Positions 17,078 through 25,287 of a DNA stretch of 44,511 nt are shown here, in pieces (position 1 is the stretch's first letter; each line of letters begins with the position of its first letter). Source of the stretch: Verrucomicrobiota bacterium (GTDB lineage Bacteria; Verrucomicrobiota; Verrucomicrobiia; Limisphaerales; JADJPG01). The notes beneath the pieces were generated by a model, which saw nothing but the letters and a program-made list of their open reading frames with translations, ran no database searches and had not been told where the DNA came from. Location of the stretch: contig JADJPG010000060.1 of NCBI GenBank assembly GCA_016713365.1, forward strand, positions 1 to 44,511. The letters are read 5' to 3'. Made by a program: the position numbers and the translations under genes.

Positions 17078-17416
17078 ATGAAACCAAATCTCCAACGCGC
17101 GTTTACCCTCATCGAAATCATGATTGTCGTGGCCATCATTGGCATCCTCGCCGCGATATCCATTCCCGCCATCCAGTCCTCCGTCGAGAAAGCCCAGCGC
17201 CAGGCTTGCGCGATGAATCGTCGAAACATCGATTCCGCCAAGCTCCAGTGGAGCGTGGAGAACAAACGTCCGCCCGCGGCGACGCCGTCCGATGACGAGT
17301 TGTTCGGGAAGGCGGCTTACATCGAGCACAAGCCCGATTGTCCGAAGGGAGGCAGCTATGCGTTGAACCCAGTCGAGGAGAAATGCACCTGCAGTGTGCC
17401 GAAGCACGGCCCGTGA
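17078..17416 (+). CDS. Short type IV/II pilin-like protein (CPxGGxY type)
   Basis: A 112-aa prepilin. The leader MKPNLQRA is cut before F, giving FTLIEIMIVVAIIGILAAI, with the essential Glu at +5. The globular part carries NRRNIDSAKLQWSVENK, then PDCPKGGSYALNPV and CTCSVPKHG, with a C-terminal cysteine pair that probably forms a disulfide loop. It is a close structural paralogue of the pilin at 37280. The processing enzyme is the prepilin peptidase at 34873. No clear ribosome binding site is visible. Confidence 0.85.
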   Translation: MKPNLQRAFTLIEIMIVVAIIGILAAISIPAIQSSVEKAQRQACAMNRRNIDSAKLQWSVENKRPPAATPSDDELFGKAAYIEHKPDCPKGGSYALNPVEEKCTCSVPKHGP

Positions 17417-17423
17417 AGCTCGC

Positions 17424-18227
17424 TCACGAAAGCTGGCGATAAAGCTTCTTCGCGCGCTTGATCCAGACGCGATCGCGGCGGCGCTGGAAGCCCGGAGCGT
17501 GCGGATCGTCATCAATGACTTCCTGAATCTCCGCGCGCGCCTCGGCTTTCTGGCCCTTGGCGAGGAGCAATTCCGCGAGCTGCACCTTGGCGCGCGGATA
17601 CGAGTGATTGCTCGTGACCCAACGCCACGTCGAGATGGACGCGTCTGTTTCGCCCAAGGCGCTGAGCGTTTCGGCGAACGCCATCATGCTATGACCGTAG
17701 TCGTGTTTCGGATTTTCGGTGACGACCTTTTCCAACAGCGGCCGTGCTTCCTGCGGACGATTCTGGCGGAGCAAACATTGGCCGAGGTGCGCGCGGGTAT
17801 CGATGTCTTCGCCGTCGCGTTCCATGGCAGCGCGGTAACTGGCTTCCGCCTTGGCGAGCTTGCCTTGCTGGAAGTAAACGTCGCCGAGCTGCGAGTGATG
17901 GTGTGCCTTGTCGAGGTGATGGATTTGCGCCTGCAGTTCCTTGATGCGTTTGCGGCTGGCGGCACCGGGCAGTTCAAACCCGCTCGTCGAGGAAGACCGG
18001 CCCCGGTAGATGAAGAAGAAATACCAGAACGCGGAGAAGCCCGGGAGAATGATGAAGAACGCGACCCACATCCACTCCTGATGGCGAATGGCGTCGACGA
18101 GCATCCAGATCTTGAACGCAATGAACAACAGCGCTCCCGGAGAAGACAACAGGCTCCAGAGAACGTCGCCGACCGAAGCGATGAGCGGATTGATCACCGG
18201 CGGAGGGTAGCGAGAGCTCCTGCCCAC
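17424..18227 (-). CDS. TPR protein with two N-terminal membrane helices
   Basis: The 267-aa product has two membrane helices at about residues 28-75 (LLFIAFKIWMLVDAI and WVAFFIILPGFSAFWYFFFIY) that resemble the PLD-nuclease N-terminal domain. A coiled segment and four to five TPR units follow (YFQQGKLAKAEASYRAAMERD, AHLGQCLLRQNRPQEARPLLEKV, LAELLLAKGQKAEARAEIQEV). TPRs mediate protein-protein contact, here probably on the cytoplasmic face. The frame opens with GTG at 18227; another GTG lies at 18197, and neither has a good ribosome site. It is convergent with the pilin gene, eight bases apart. Confidence 0.75.
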   Translation of the reverse strand: MGRSSRYPPPVINPLIASVGDVLWSLLSSPGALLFIAFKIWMLVDAIRHQEWMWVAFFIILPGFSAFWYFFFIYRGRSSSTSGFELPGAASRKRIKELQAQIHHLDKAHHHSQLGDVYFQQGKLAKAEASYRAAMERDGEDIDTRAHLGQCLLRQNRPQEARPLLEKVVTENPKHDYGHSMMAFAETLSALGETDASISTWRWVTSNHSYPRAKVQLAELLLAKGQKAEARAEIQEVIDDDPHAPGFQRRRDRVWIKRAKKLYRQLS

Positions 18228-18313
18228 GCCAACGGAGAAACCGTCGGGACCGAACGGTTTGTCTTGGGGCTTGGCAGCCGGGATCGGAGCGCTAAAGTCT
18301 GCCGAGCTTCACC

Positions 18314-19039
18314 ATGAAAAAACGATTCGCGCTGACTCTTGCGACTGGCTTCGTCGCTGCCTTGATCGCCACTCAAACACTCCACGCTGCCGACGCGGTC
18401 AACGAGCTTTCTGCGGAAGAGAAGTCTCACGGCTGGCGTTTGCTGTTCGACGGCAAATCGCTGAACGGCTGGCATCTCTACGCGAAGAAGAGTCCGCCGG
18501 AAGCGGGTTGGAAGGTCGAGGACGGTTTGCTGAAGAAAGTCGCCAAACAACGCGGCGGCGACATTGTGACCGACCAGACGTTTGGTGATTTCGATCTCCG
18601 CTGGGAATGGCGCGTGGCGGCGGGCGGGAACAATGGAGTGAAATATCTCGTGACGGAGCAGCGCACGTCGGCGCCGGGTCATGAGTATCAAATGATCGAC
18701 GACGTGGGGCATCCCGACGGCAAGCTCGGTGCGAAGCGTCAAACTGCGGCGTTCTATGACGTCCTGCCGCCAGCGGCTGACAAGCAGCTCAAGCCAGTCG
18801 GCGAATGGAATTCATCGCGCATTCTCGTTCAGGGCAATCACGTCGAGCACTGGCTGAACGGAAAGAAGGTGCTGGAGTACGACCTTGGCAGTGACGCGGT
18901 AAAAGCGGCGGTCGCCGCCAGCAAGTTCAAGAACTCGGCTGGGTTCGGTACGAAGATCAACGGGCACATCATGCTGACAGATCATCAGGACGAATGCTGG
19001 TTCCGGAACCTCAAAATTCGCGAGTTGCCTGCGAAGTAA
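18314..19039 (+). CDS. DUF1080 (3-keto-disaccharide hydrolase fold) secreted protein
   Basis: The 241-aa product begins with a signal peptide (MKKRFALTLATGFVAALIAT, cleaved after LHA). The rest is one DUF1080 domain: GWRLLFDGKSLNGWH, WKVEDGLLKKV, FGDFDLRWEWRVAAGGNNGV, YQMIDDVGHPDG and the C-terminal IMLTDHQDECWFRNLKIREL. The fold is a concanavalin-like sandwich, and members have been linked to cleavage of 3-keto-glycosides and to carbohydrate binding. The family is strongly expanded in Planctomycetes and Verrucomicrobia. Stands alone on the plus strand, ahead of the fusion gene. Confidence 0.88.
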   Translation: MKKRFALTLATGFVAALIATQTLHAADAVNELSAEEKSHGWRLLFDGKSLNGWHLYAKKSPPEAGWKVEDGLLKKVAKQRGGDIVTDQTFGDFDLRWEWRVAAGGNNGVKYLVTEQRTSAPGHEYQMIDDVGHPDGKLGAKRQTAAFYDVLPPAADKQLKPVGEWNSSRILVQGNHVEHWLNGKKVLEYDLGSDAVKAAVAASKFKNSAGFGTKINGHIMLTDHQDECWFRNLKIRELPAK

Positions 19040-19152
19040 AACGTCTCTGGCACGACGGTTTTGCCGCGATGGATAACGTGGATTGTCCTTGGCCGGTGGA
19101 CGCCCACTTTTTTGTTCCCTTCCCGAAATCACCTGAATAACGTCACCGCCTC

Positions 19153-20904
19153 ATGCCGACTATTCCATTGGAAGACAGCTTTAGTGACATCGTGGGTAAA
19201 ACCCAACGCGGGCTGAAACTCTCGGACGATCAACTTGCCGCCCAGGCGGGAATTTCCGTCGCCGAACTCTCCCGCGTCAAAGGTGGCGAAGCCAACGAAC
19301 CGCTGCTGCGCAAGCTCGCCGCCGTGTTGAAGCTTGGCGCGGACACGCTCGTGGATAGCGCGAACAAGGCATGGTTTCCGGAACCGGTCGCGGTGGCGGG
19401 ATTGAAACAGTTCAACACCGTCTACGAGGACATGACGGTGAATTACTATCTCGCCTGGGACGCCAAGGCGAAGCAGGCCGTGGTGTTCGACACCGGCGCG
19501 GACTGCGGTCCGGCGCTGCAATTCGCCAAGGCGAACGGGCTGACCATCAAACTCATTCTCATCACGCACACTCACATTGATCACATCGTCGATCTCGCGC
19601 GGCTCAAGGCGGAGACGGGCGCGCCCGCGTGGGTGGGTCAGGGCGAAAATTTCGCGGATGCGCAGCCCTTCGCAGAAGGCAAGAACTTCACCGTCGGCTC
19701 GCTGAAGATCGAAACACGGCAGACGTCGGGCCACGCGGCGGGCGGAATCACGTTTGTCATTCGCGGATTGGAACGCCCGGTCGCGGTGGTGGGTGACGCG
19801 ATCTTCGCCGGTTCGATGGGCGGCGGCATGATTTCCTTCGCCGAAGCGCTCGAGAACAATCGCAAGAAGATCTTCACGCTGCCGGACAACACGGTGCTTT
19901 GCCCCGGCCACGGCCCGCTCACCACGGTGGGCGAGGAGAAGGCGCACAACCCTTTTTACCCTGAATTCCAAACCTCATTAACCAAGAAAGAAAAATCTAT
20001 GGCAGAACGAATCGGAGTCGTTGGCGTCGGACGCATGGGAGCGAACATGGCCCGTCGCCTCAAGGAATGCGGTTACCCGGTGACCGCGGTTTACGATGTG
20101 CGCGCGCAGTCCGCGAATGAGATCGCGAAGGAAATTGGCGCCGAAGCCTGCACTGCCCTCTCGCGCGTGACGGAGCTTTCGGATGTGATCATCACTGTCG
20201 TCACTGACGACAAGGCGATGGACGCCATCTTCACCGGCAAGAAGGACAGCTTGCTCAAAGGCGCAAAAGGCCGCGTGTTCATCAATTGCGCGACCGTTTC
20301 GCCCAAGACGCACATCGCCGTCGAGAAGCTCGCGAAGAAAGCTGGCGCGGCGTCGCTCGAAGCCTGTATGGCATCGAGCATCAATCAGGCGCGCGAGGGC
20401 ACGCTCTACTTGATGGTCGGTGGCGATGAAGCGGTCTTCAAGAAGGTGAAACCGCTGCTCACCAAGCTGAGCGACGAAGGCAAGCTGCTGCGTTACATCG
20501 GCAAAGCTGGTCAGGCAGGCATCGTGAAGGCGCTGGTCAACATGGTGATGAACATCAACACCGCCGGTCTCGCGGAAGGTCTCGCGGTCGGCCAGGCGTA
20601 TGGCATCGACCTGAAGATGCTCATGGAAGTCTTCTCGCAGACGGGTGCGAACAGCCGCGTGCTCGTCACCGACGGCGAGGACATGATGAACCGCGATCAC
20701 TCCTGCTTCTTCAGCGCGAGCCACGCGGCGAAGGATTCGGGCATCGCACTCAAGCTCGGCGTGGAGAAGAAAATGAATCTCCCGCTAGGCACCGCCACCT
20801 TCAAGCAATACACCAAGATGGTGAAGGAAGGTCTCGGCGAACTCGACAAGTCCGGCATCGCGGAGCTGACCTTCAAAGGCCGTCACAAGTCCAAGAAGAA
20901 GTAA
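19153..20904 (+). CDS. HTH-metallo-beta-lactamase-beta-hydroxyacid dehydrogenase fusion
   Basis: Three modules share one 583-codon frame. Residues 15-70 look like an XRE-type HTH (SDDQLAAQAGISVAELSRVK). Residues 75-270 are a glyoxalase-II-like metallo-beta-lactamase fold with HTHIDH, SGHAAGG, GDAIFAG and CPGHGP, so all metal ligands are present. Residues 283-583 are a 3-hydroxyisobutyrate-dehydrogenase-type NAD(P) oxidoreductase: GVVGVGRMGANMA and catalytic Lys in GQAGIVKALVNMVM. The usual DAPVSGG substrate loop reads EACMASSINQA. The joint (NPFYPEFQTSLTKKEKS) looks like translated intergenic DNA: a TAA lies one frame off at 19979-19981 and an ATG at 19999 opens the dehydrogenase. It may be two adjacent genes fused by an indel, or a true fusion. 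Confidence 0.8.
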   Translation: MPTIPLEDSFSDIVGKTQRGLKLSDDQLAAQAGISVAELSRVKGGEANEPLLRKLAAVLKLGADTLVDSANKAWFPEPVAVAGLKQFNTVYEDMTVNYYLAWDAKAKQAVVFDTGADCGPALQFAKANGLTIKLILITHTHIDHIVDLARLKAETGAPAWVGQGENFADAQPFAEGKNFTVGSLKIETRQTSGHAAGGITFVIRGLERPVAVVGDAIFAGSMGGGMISFAEALENNRKKIFTLPDNTVLCPGHGPLTTVGEEKAHNPFYPEFQTSLTKKEKSMAERIGVVGVGRMGANMARRLKECGYPVTAVYDVRAQSANEIAKEIGAEACTALSRVTELSDVIITVVTDDKAMDAIFTGKKDSLLKGAKGRVFINCATVSPKTHIAVEKLAKKAGAASLEACMASSINQAREGTLYLMVGGDEAVFKKVKPLLTKLSDEGKLLRYIGKAGQAGIVKALVNMVMNINTAGLAEGLAVGQAYGIDLKMLMEVFSQTGANSRVLVTDGEDMMNRDHSCFFSASHAAKDSGIALKLGVEKKMNLPLGTATFKQYTKMVKEGLGELDKSGIAELTFKGRHKSKKK

Positions 20905-20927
20905 GCGGCGAGCCGCATCGGCTTTCG

Positions 20928-20967
20928 AAAGGCACGGCGATCTCGGTCGCCGTGCCTTTGTGTTTTT
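20928..20967 (+). terminator. Rho-independent terminator
   Basis: A perfect 13-bp stem (AAAGGCACGGCGA / TCGCCGTGCCTTT) with a six-base loop, followed by GTGTTTTT, starts 23 bases after the stop of the fusion gene. Confidence 0.9.
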
Positions 20968-20981
20968 AGGGATGAGGACGT

Positions 20982-21096
20982 CCGCGAAACACGCTAAACG
21001 ACGCGAAAGGGGGAGGAGGACTTTGATGTTGCGGCGAGCATCATGAGAAGCTTTTCAGCCATTTACCATTTTCGCGTCGTTTAGCGTGTTTCGCGG
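20982..21096. repeat. 27-bp perfect inverted repeat, 61-bp spacer (REP/MITE-like)
   Basis: The left arm 20982-21008 (begins CCGCGAAACACGC, ends GACGCGAAA) and the right arm 21070-21096 are exact reverse complements over 27 bases. The spacer is purine-rich, then mixed, and codes for nothing. Perfect arms of this length in intergenic DNA suggest a mobile palindromic element (REP- or MITE-like) or a recent rearrangement. No T run follows, so termination is not its obvious role. Confidence 0.8.
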
Positions 21097-21210
21097 GCAA
21101 TCCTTCCCCTTGAAGGCCGCCCCAATTCGCCGATGTCACAGGCAAGTTTGCTGATACCTTTTTACACGAGGTTCCGTCTGAGAAAGGCAGCAAGACATGC
21201 TGTTGTGCCT

Positions 21211-22644
21211 ATGAAGAACGACCCGAAATACCTCGCGGACCATTCGTTGCGGATCGAAGACCTGTTTCAGACCCGCCGCCAGTTCCTGAACCGCTTCGGC
21301 ATGGGCCTGGGGGCGCTCGGTCTGGCCACGCTGCTGGGCGAGGGTGCTGGGTTTGGCGCAGAGGCGGTCTTTGCGGACCTGTCGAACCATCCGCTGACGC
21401 CCAAGAAAGCGCCGCTGCCGGCCAAGGCGAAGCATGTCGTTCACATCTTTGCCCAAGGTGCGCCGTCGCAGGTGGATACCTGGGATCCGAAGCCGATGCT
21501 CGCGCAGTATGACGGCAAGTCCATCGCTGGCTCGAATGGCGTTGGCTACGCGTCGCCGTTCAAGTTCGCGAAGTACGGCAAGGCGGGCGTCGAGGTGAGC
21601 GAAGTGTTCGCGAAGACGGCGCAGCACGTGGACGACCTCGCGATCATCCGCTCGATGTACACGGACATCCCGTCGCACGATGTTGCGACGATCTTCATGA
21701 ACACCGGTTCGCTGCGGCTCTCGAAGCCGAGCCTCGGTGCATGGACTCTCTACGGCCTCGGCACGGAGAATCAAAACATGCCGGGTTTCATCTCGCTGCG
21801 ACCGGGCAATGTGCCGCCGGGCGGCGCATCGAACTGGCAGGCCGCGTTTCTGCCGGGCATCTATCAGGGCACGAGCGTGAATACGAAGTCGCCGAACGTG
21901 GACCAGATGCTGGAGAACATTCGCAATCCGTTCCTCGGCCCGAAGGAGCAGCGGCATCAGCTCGACCTCGTCGCGAAGCTGAACGCGATGCACAGTCAGA
22001 ATCTCCAGAAGGAAGCGCAGCTCGAAGCGCGCATCGAGGCCTTCGAGATGGCGTATCGAATGCAGATGGAGGCGACCGATGCATTCGACATCAGCAAGGA
22101 ACCGCAGAACATTCGTGAGCTCTACGGAAACTCGCCGCAAGGACGGCAGTTACTCATCGCACGGCGGCTCATCGAGCGCGGTGTGCGCTTCGTTCAAGTG
22201 TGGGCGGGTGGCTGGGATCATCACCAGGATTTGGCGGATCGTCTGCGCCAGAGTGCGTCGGAGATCGACGGGCCGTGCGCGGCGTTTCTCACGGACTTGA
22301 AACAGCGCGGATTGCTCGACAGCACGCTGGTGATGTGGGGCGGTGAGTTCGGTCGAAAGCCGGTGCGGGATCGCAATGGCGGCGAAAGCCCGGGTCGCGA
22401 CCACAACAACAAGGCGTTCACGACATGGCTCGCGGGCGGCGGCGTGACGGGCGGAACGGTTTATGGCGCGACGGACGAGTTCGGCGGCGCGGCGGTTGAG
22501 AACAAGGTTCATGTCCACGATCTGCACGCGACGATTCTGCGCCTGCTGGGCTTCGACCATGAGAAGCTGACGTATCGATACAATGGCCGCGATTTCCGGC
22601 TGACGGATGTTTACGGGAATGTAGTGAAAGGAATTATCGCGTGA
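21211..22644 (+). CDS. DUF1501 Tat-exported sulfatase-like protein
   Basis: The 477-aa product from ATG 21211 carries a twin-arginine signal (TRRQFLNRFGMGLGALGLA). The rest is a DUF1501 domain of the alkaline-phosphatase/sulfatase superfamily: VHIFAQGAPSQVDTWDPKP, IRSMYTDIPSHDVATIFMNTG, ERGVRFVQVWAGGWDHHQDL, LVMWGGEFGRKP, GRDHNNKAFTTWLAGGGV and VHVHDLHATILRLLGFDHEKL. DUF1501 genes almost always sit next to PSD1 cytochromes in this phylum and are thought to act on sulfated or complex polysaccharides; that role is not proven. The stop overlaps a GTG of the next gene by four bases, so the two are one operon. A start at 21133 would put 26 odd residues ahead. Confidence 0.9.
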   Translation: MKNDPKYLADHSLRIEDLFQTRRQFLNRFGMGLGALGLATLLGEGAGFGAEAVFADLSNHPLTPKKAPLPAKAKHVVHIFAQGAPSQVDTWDPKPMLAQYDGKSIAGSNGVGYASPFKFAKYGKAGVEVSEVFAKTAQHVDDLAIIRSMYTDIPSHDVATIFMNTGSLRLSKPSLGAWTLYGLGTENQNMPGFISLRPGNVPPGGASNWQAAFLPGIYQGTSVNTKSPNVDQMLENIRNPFLGPKEQRHQLDLVAKLNAMHSQNLQKEAQLEARIEAFEMAYRMQMEATDAFDISKEPQNIRELYGNSPQGRQLLIARRLIERGVRFVQVWAGGWDHHQDLADRLRQSASEIDGPCAAFLTDLKQRGLLDSTLVMWGGEFGRKPVRDRNGGESPGRDHNNKAFTTWLAGGGVTGGTVYGATDEFGGAAVENKVHVHDLHATILRLLGFDHEKLTYRYNGRDFRLTDVYGNVVKGIIA

Positions 22645-22652
22645 GGAGGCGT

Positions 22653-25232
22653 ATGAGAAACACCAAGATCCAAGATCCAAGCACCAAAGAAACTCCAAGC
22701 TCCAAACACCAGGAGTGCCTGTCCCGCCGACCACCCCGTTGGTTTTTGGATCTTGGAGTTTGGTGTTTATCTGGTGCTTGGATCTTGGGGTTTGGTGTTT
22801 GGTCGGCGGCCGGAGCCGACGCGCCGAAGCTCACCGCCTCTCAAAACGAGTTCTTCGAGAACAAAGTTCGCCCAGTGCTCGTGAAGCATTGCTACAAGTG
22901 TCACAGCGCAGAGGTGACGAAGGTGAAGGGCGGGTTGTATCTCGATTCGCGCGATGGCTTGCTGAAAGGTGGCGACTCTGGTCCGGCGATTGTTCCCGGC
23001 GATCCGGAGAAGAGCCTGCTAGTGAAGTCGATTCGCTACGCCGATCCGGATCTTCAGATGCCGCCCAAGGGCGAGAAACTGTCCGACGCGCAGATTGCTG
23101 ACCTTGTCGCATGGGTGAAGATGGGCGCACCGGATCCGCGCGTCGGTACAGTGACGGCGAAGAAATCGACCGGCAAAGATCACTGGGCCTTTCAGCCGGT
23201 GAAGAAGCCCGGCGTGCCTGATTCACGCATCACGAATTACCCATCACTCAACCCCATCGACGCCTTCATCACCGAAAAGCTCACCGAGAAAGGCATGACG
23301 CTTTCGCCGCCGGCGGACAAACGCACGCTCATTCGCCGCGTTTACTACGACTTGATCGGCCTTCCGCCGACGCCCGAGGAAGTTCAGGCGTTCATCGATG
23401 ATGCTTCGCCGGATGCGTTCGCGAAGGTCGTGGATCGGCTGCTCGCGATGCCGCAATACGGCGAGCGTTGGGGCCGGCACTGGCTGGACGTCGCGCGTTA
23501 CTCGGATACGAAGGGGGAAATCAAACGCCTGCGCGACACACCGCTCTATCCGTTCGCGTGGACGTATCGCGATTACGTCATCAAGTCCTTCAACGACGAC
23601 AAGCCCTACGATCGTTTCATCATCGAACAAATCGCTGCGGACAAACTGCCGCTGGCGAAAGGCGACCCGACGCTGGCCGCGCAGGGCTTTCTCACGCTCG
23701 GTGAACGTTTTCAGAACAACGAGAATGACATAATCAACGACCGCATCGATGTGGTGACGAAGGGCCTGCAGGGATTGACCGTGAGCTGCGCGCGGTGTCA
23801 CGACCACATGTTCGATCCGATCTCGATGAAGGATTACTACGCGTTGCGCGGTGTCTTCGCGAGCAGCCACGAGCCGAAGGTCGCGCCACTCATCGGTGGA
23901 GATCCGACGCGCGACCCGGATTACGCGGATTACTACACGCAGCGGACGAACCTCCAGCAGCAGCTCGACGCGAAGGTGCCGAAGTTCCGCCAGGGAAACC
24001 AGCAGGCGAACCGGGAGATTCTCCGCGAGCGCATTGAGCTCCAGAACAAGATCGACGCGCTGGAGCTGACGCATCCCGGTGCGCCTGCGCGCGCCCATGT
24101 GTTGCTGGACAACGAGAAGCCGAAGGACTCGCCCATCTTCCTGCGCGGTGAAGCGGAGAACAAAGGCCCGACGGTCCTGCGCCGTTATCTCGAATGTGTC
24201 TCAGGACCGAATGCGAAGCCGTTCACGATTGGCAGCGGACGCATCGAGCTGGCGAATGCGATCGCGAGCAAGAGCAATCCGCTCACGGCGCGGGTGATGG
24301 TGAACCGTATCTGGCAGCATCATTTCGGCGAAGGGATTGTTTCCACGCCGGATGACTTCGGGACGATGGGCTCCGGCGCGAGCCATCCGGAGTTGCTCGA
24401 TTACCTGGCGAGTTACTTCATGGAGCACGGTTGGTCGGTGAAGCAGGTGCACCGGCTGATTCTCACCTCGGCCACGTGGCAGCAGGGCAGCGAGAACAAT
24501 CCGAGGTTCGCCCAAATCGATCCGTTCAACCGTCTGCTCTGGCGGCAGAACTTGCGCCGGCTGGAGTTTGAGCCGATCCGCGATTCGCTCCTCGCCATCG
24601 GAGGCAAGCTCGACACGAACGTCTATGGCAAACCTGTGCCGCTCGCGATGGCGAAGGGGCGGAACTTCCGTGCCGCCCTAATTCTCGAGCCGAGCGGTCG
24701 CGCGATGGATATTGGATACACGACCCGCCGGACGGTCTACGGCTACATTGACCGTTCTGATCTGCCTGAAGTGTTCAACAGCTTCGATTTCGCGAACCCT
24801 GATATGTCGAACGGGCGTCGCCACGAGACGACGGTGCCGCAGCAAGCGTTGTATCTGATGAACAGCCCGCTCGTGGTGGAGCAGGCGCGGAACGTTGTGG
24901 AACGTAGCGACGTAAAGTTGTGCAAGACGGACGAGGGCAAGATTCGGCGCCTCTACGAGATCATTTACCAACGCCCACCGCGCCCGGAGGAATTGAAGCT
25001 TGGCCTGGAATTCCTCGACGACGCCTCGACGCCGGCGGATTCCGTGCCCAGCGCGACCGCGGTGGATTCAGCGCGCCCAGAGAAAGGACGTCCGCGTGAA
25101 CAGTTCAAGGCCCGTCAGGAAGCGCGGCAAGCTGCGCGCAAGGCTGGTGTTCGCGATGCCCGCCCGCTTGGCGCGCTCGCCGAATATGCCCACGCGCTGT
25201 TGCTGGCGAATGAGGCGGGATTTGTGAACTAG
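22653..25232 (+). CDS. Planctomycete-type cytochrome c protein (PSCyt1-DUF1549-DUF1553, 'PSD1')
   Basis: The ATG at 22653 follows GAGGAGG by three bases and is preferred to the overlapping GTG at 22641. The 859-aa product has a haem-binding PSCyt1 domain (VLVKHCYKCHSAEVTKVKGG, DPDLQMPPKGEKLSDAQIADL), then DUF1549 (NPIDAFITEKL, TLIRRVYYDLIGLPPTPEEV, GERWGRHWLDVARYSD, VSCARCHDHMFDPIS) and DUF1553 (NPLTARVMVNRIWQHHFGEGIV, SHPELLDYLA, RRLEFEPIRDSLLAI). The partner is the DUF1501 gene upstream. Remarkably, residues 3-55, including the whole signal-like hydrophobic stretch, are encoded by a palindromic intergenic-type repeat (separate entry). A low-complexity Ala/Arg insert precedes the conserved C-terminus. 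Confidence 0.9.
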   Translation: MRNTKIQDPSTKETPSSKHQECLSRRPPRWFLDLGVWCLSGAWILGFGVWSAAGADAPKLTASQNEFFENKVRPVLVKHCYKCHSAEVTKVKGGLYLDSRDGLLKGGDSGPAIVPGDPEKSLLVKSIRYADPDLQMPPKGEKLSDAQIADLVAWVKMGAPDPRVGTVTAKKSTGKDHWAFQPVKKPGVPDSRITNYPSLNPIDAFITEKLTEKGMTLSPPADKRTLIRRVYYDLIGLPPTPEEVQAFIDDASPDAFAKVVDRLLAMPQYGERWGRHWLDVARYSDTKGEIKRLRDTPLYPFAWTYRDYVIKSFNDDKPYDRFIIEQIAADKLPLAKGDPTLAAQGFLTLGERFQNNENDIINDRIDVVTKGLQGLTVSCARCHDHMFDPISMKDYYALRGVFASSHEPKVAPLIGGDPTRDPDYADYYTQRTNLQQQLDAKVPKFRQGNQQANREILRERIELQNKIDALELTHPGAPARAHVLLDNEKPKDSPIFLRGEAENKGPTVLRRYLECVSGPNAKPFTIGSGRIELANAIASKSNPLTARVMVNRIWQHHFGEGIVSTPDDFGTMGSGASHPELLDYLASYFMEHGWSVKQVHRLILTSATWQQGSENNPRFAQIDPFNRLLWRQNLRRLEFEPIRDSLLAIGGKLDTNVYGKPVPLAMAKGRNFRAALILEPSGRAMDIGYTTRRTVYGYIDRSDLPEVFNSFDFANPDMSNGRRHETTVPQQALYLMNSPLVVEQARNVVERSDVKLCKTDEGKIRRLYEIIYQRPPRPEELKLGLEFLDDASTPADSVPSATAVDSARPEKGRPREQFKARQEARQAARKAGVRDARPLGALAEYAHALLLANEAGFVN
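22659..22802. repeat. Palindromic dispersed-type repeat forming the 5' coding end of the PSD1 gene
   Basis: The block is built from CCAAG/CCAAACACC words on the left and their complements on the right. The longest exact pair is CCAAGATCCAAGCACCA (22670-22686) against 22772-22788, 17 bases, and the flanking words pair imperfectly. Low-complexity repeats of this kind (translating as IQDPSTK on one side and FLDLGVWCL and WILGFGVWS on the other) are familiar from intergenic regions of Planctomycetes and Verrucomicrobia. Here it lies inside an open frame, after the ribosome site and before the first conserved domain. Confidence 0.75.
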
Positions 25233-25287
25233 CGAGGGAGTATTTTCCGCTCGGATTCGATTTTCTATTCCGGCAGGCTCCTGCGGA

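Larger units (their letters stand above)
20905..21210. other. Intergenic region with terminator and palindromic repeat
   Basis: Holds the terminator at 20928 and the 27-bp inverted repeat at 20982-21096. Between 21097 and 21210 I see no promoter I would defend. The frame of the next gene is open from 21133, but that part lacks conserved sequence. Confidence 0.6.

Noticed and set aside
22150..22734. Minus-strand frame starting in the palindromic repeat
   Set aside because: Its start is repeat sequence and the remainder mirrors the DUF1501 gene.
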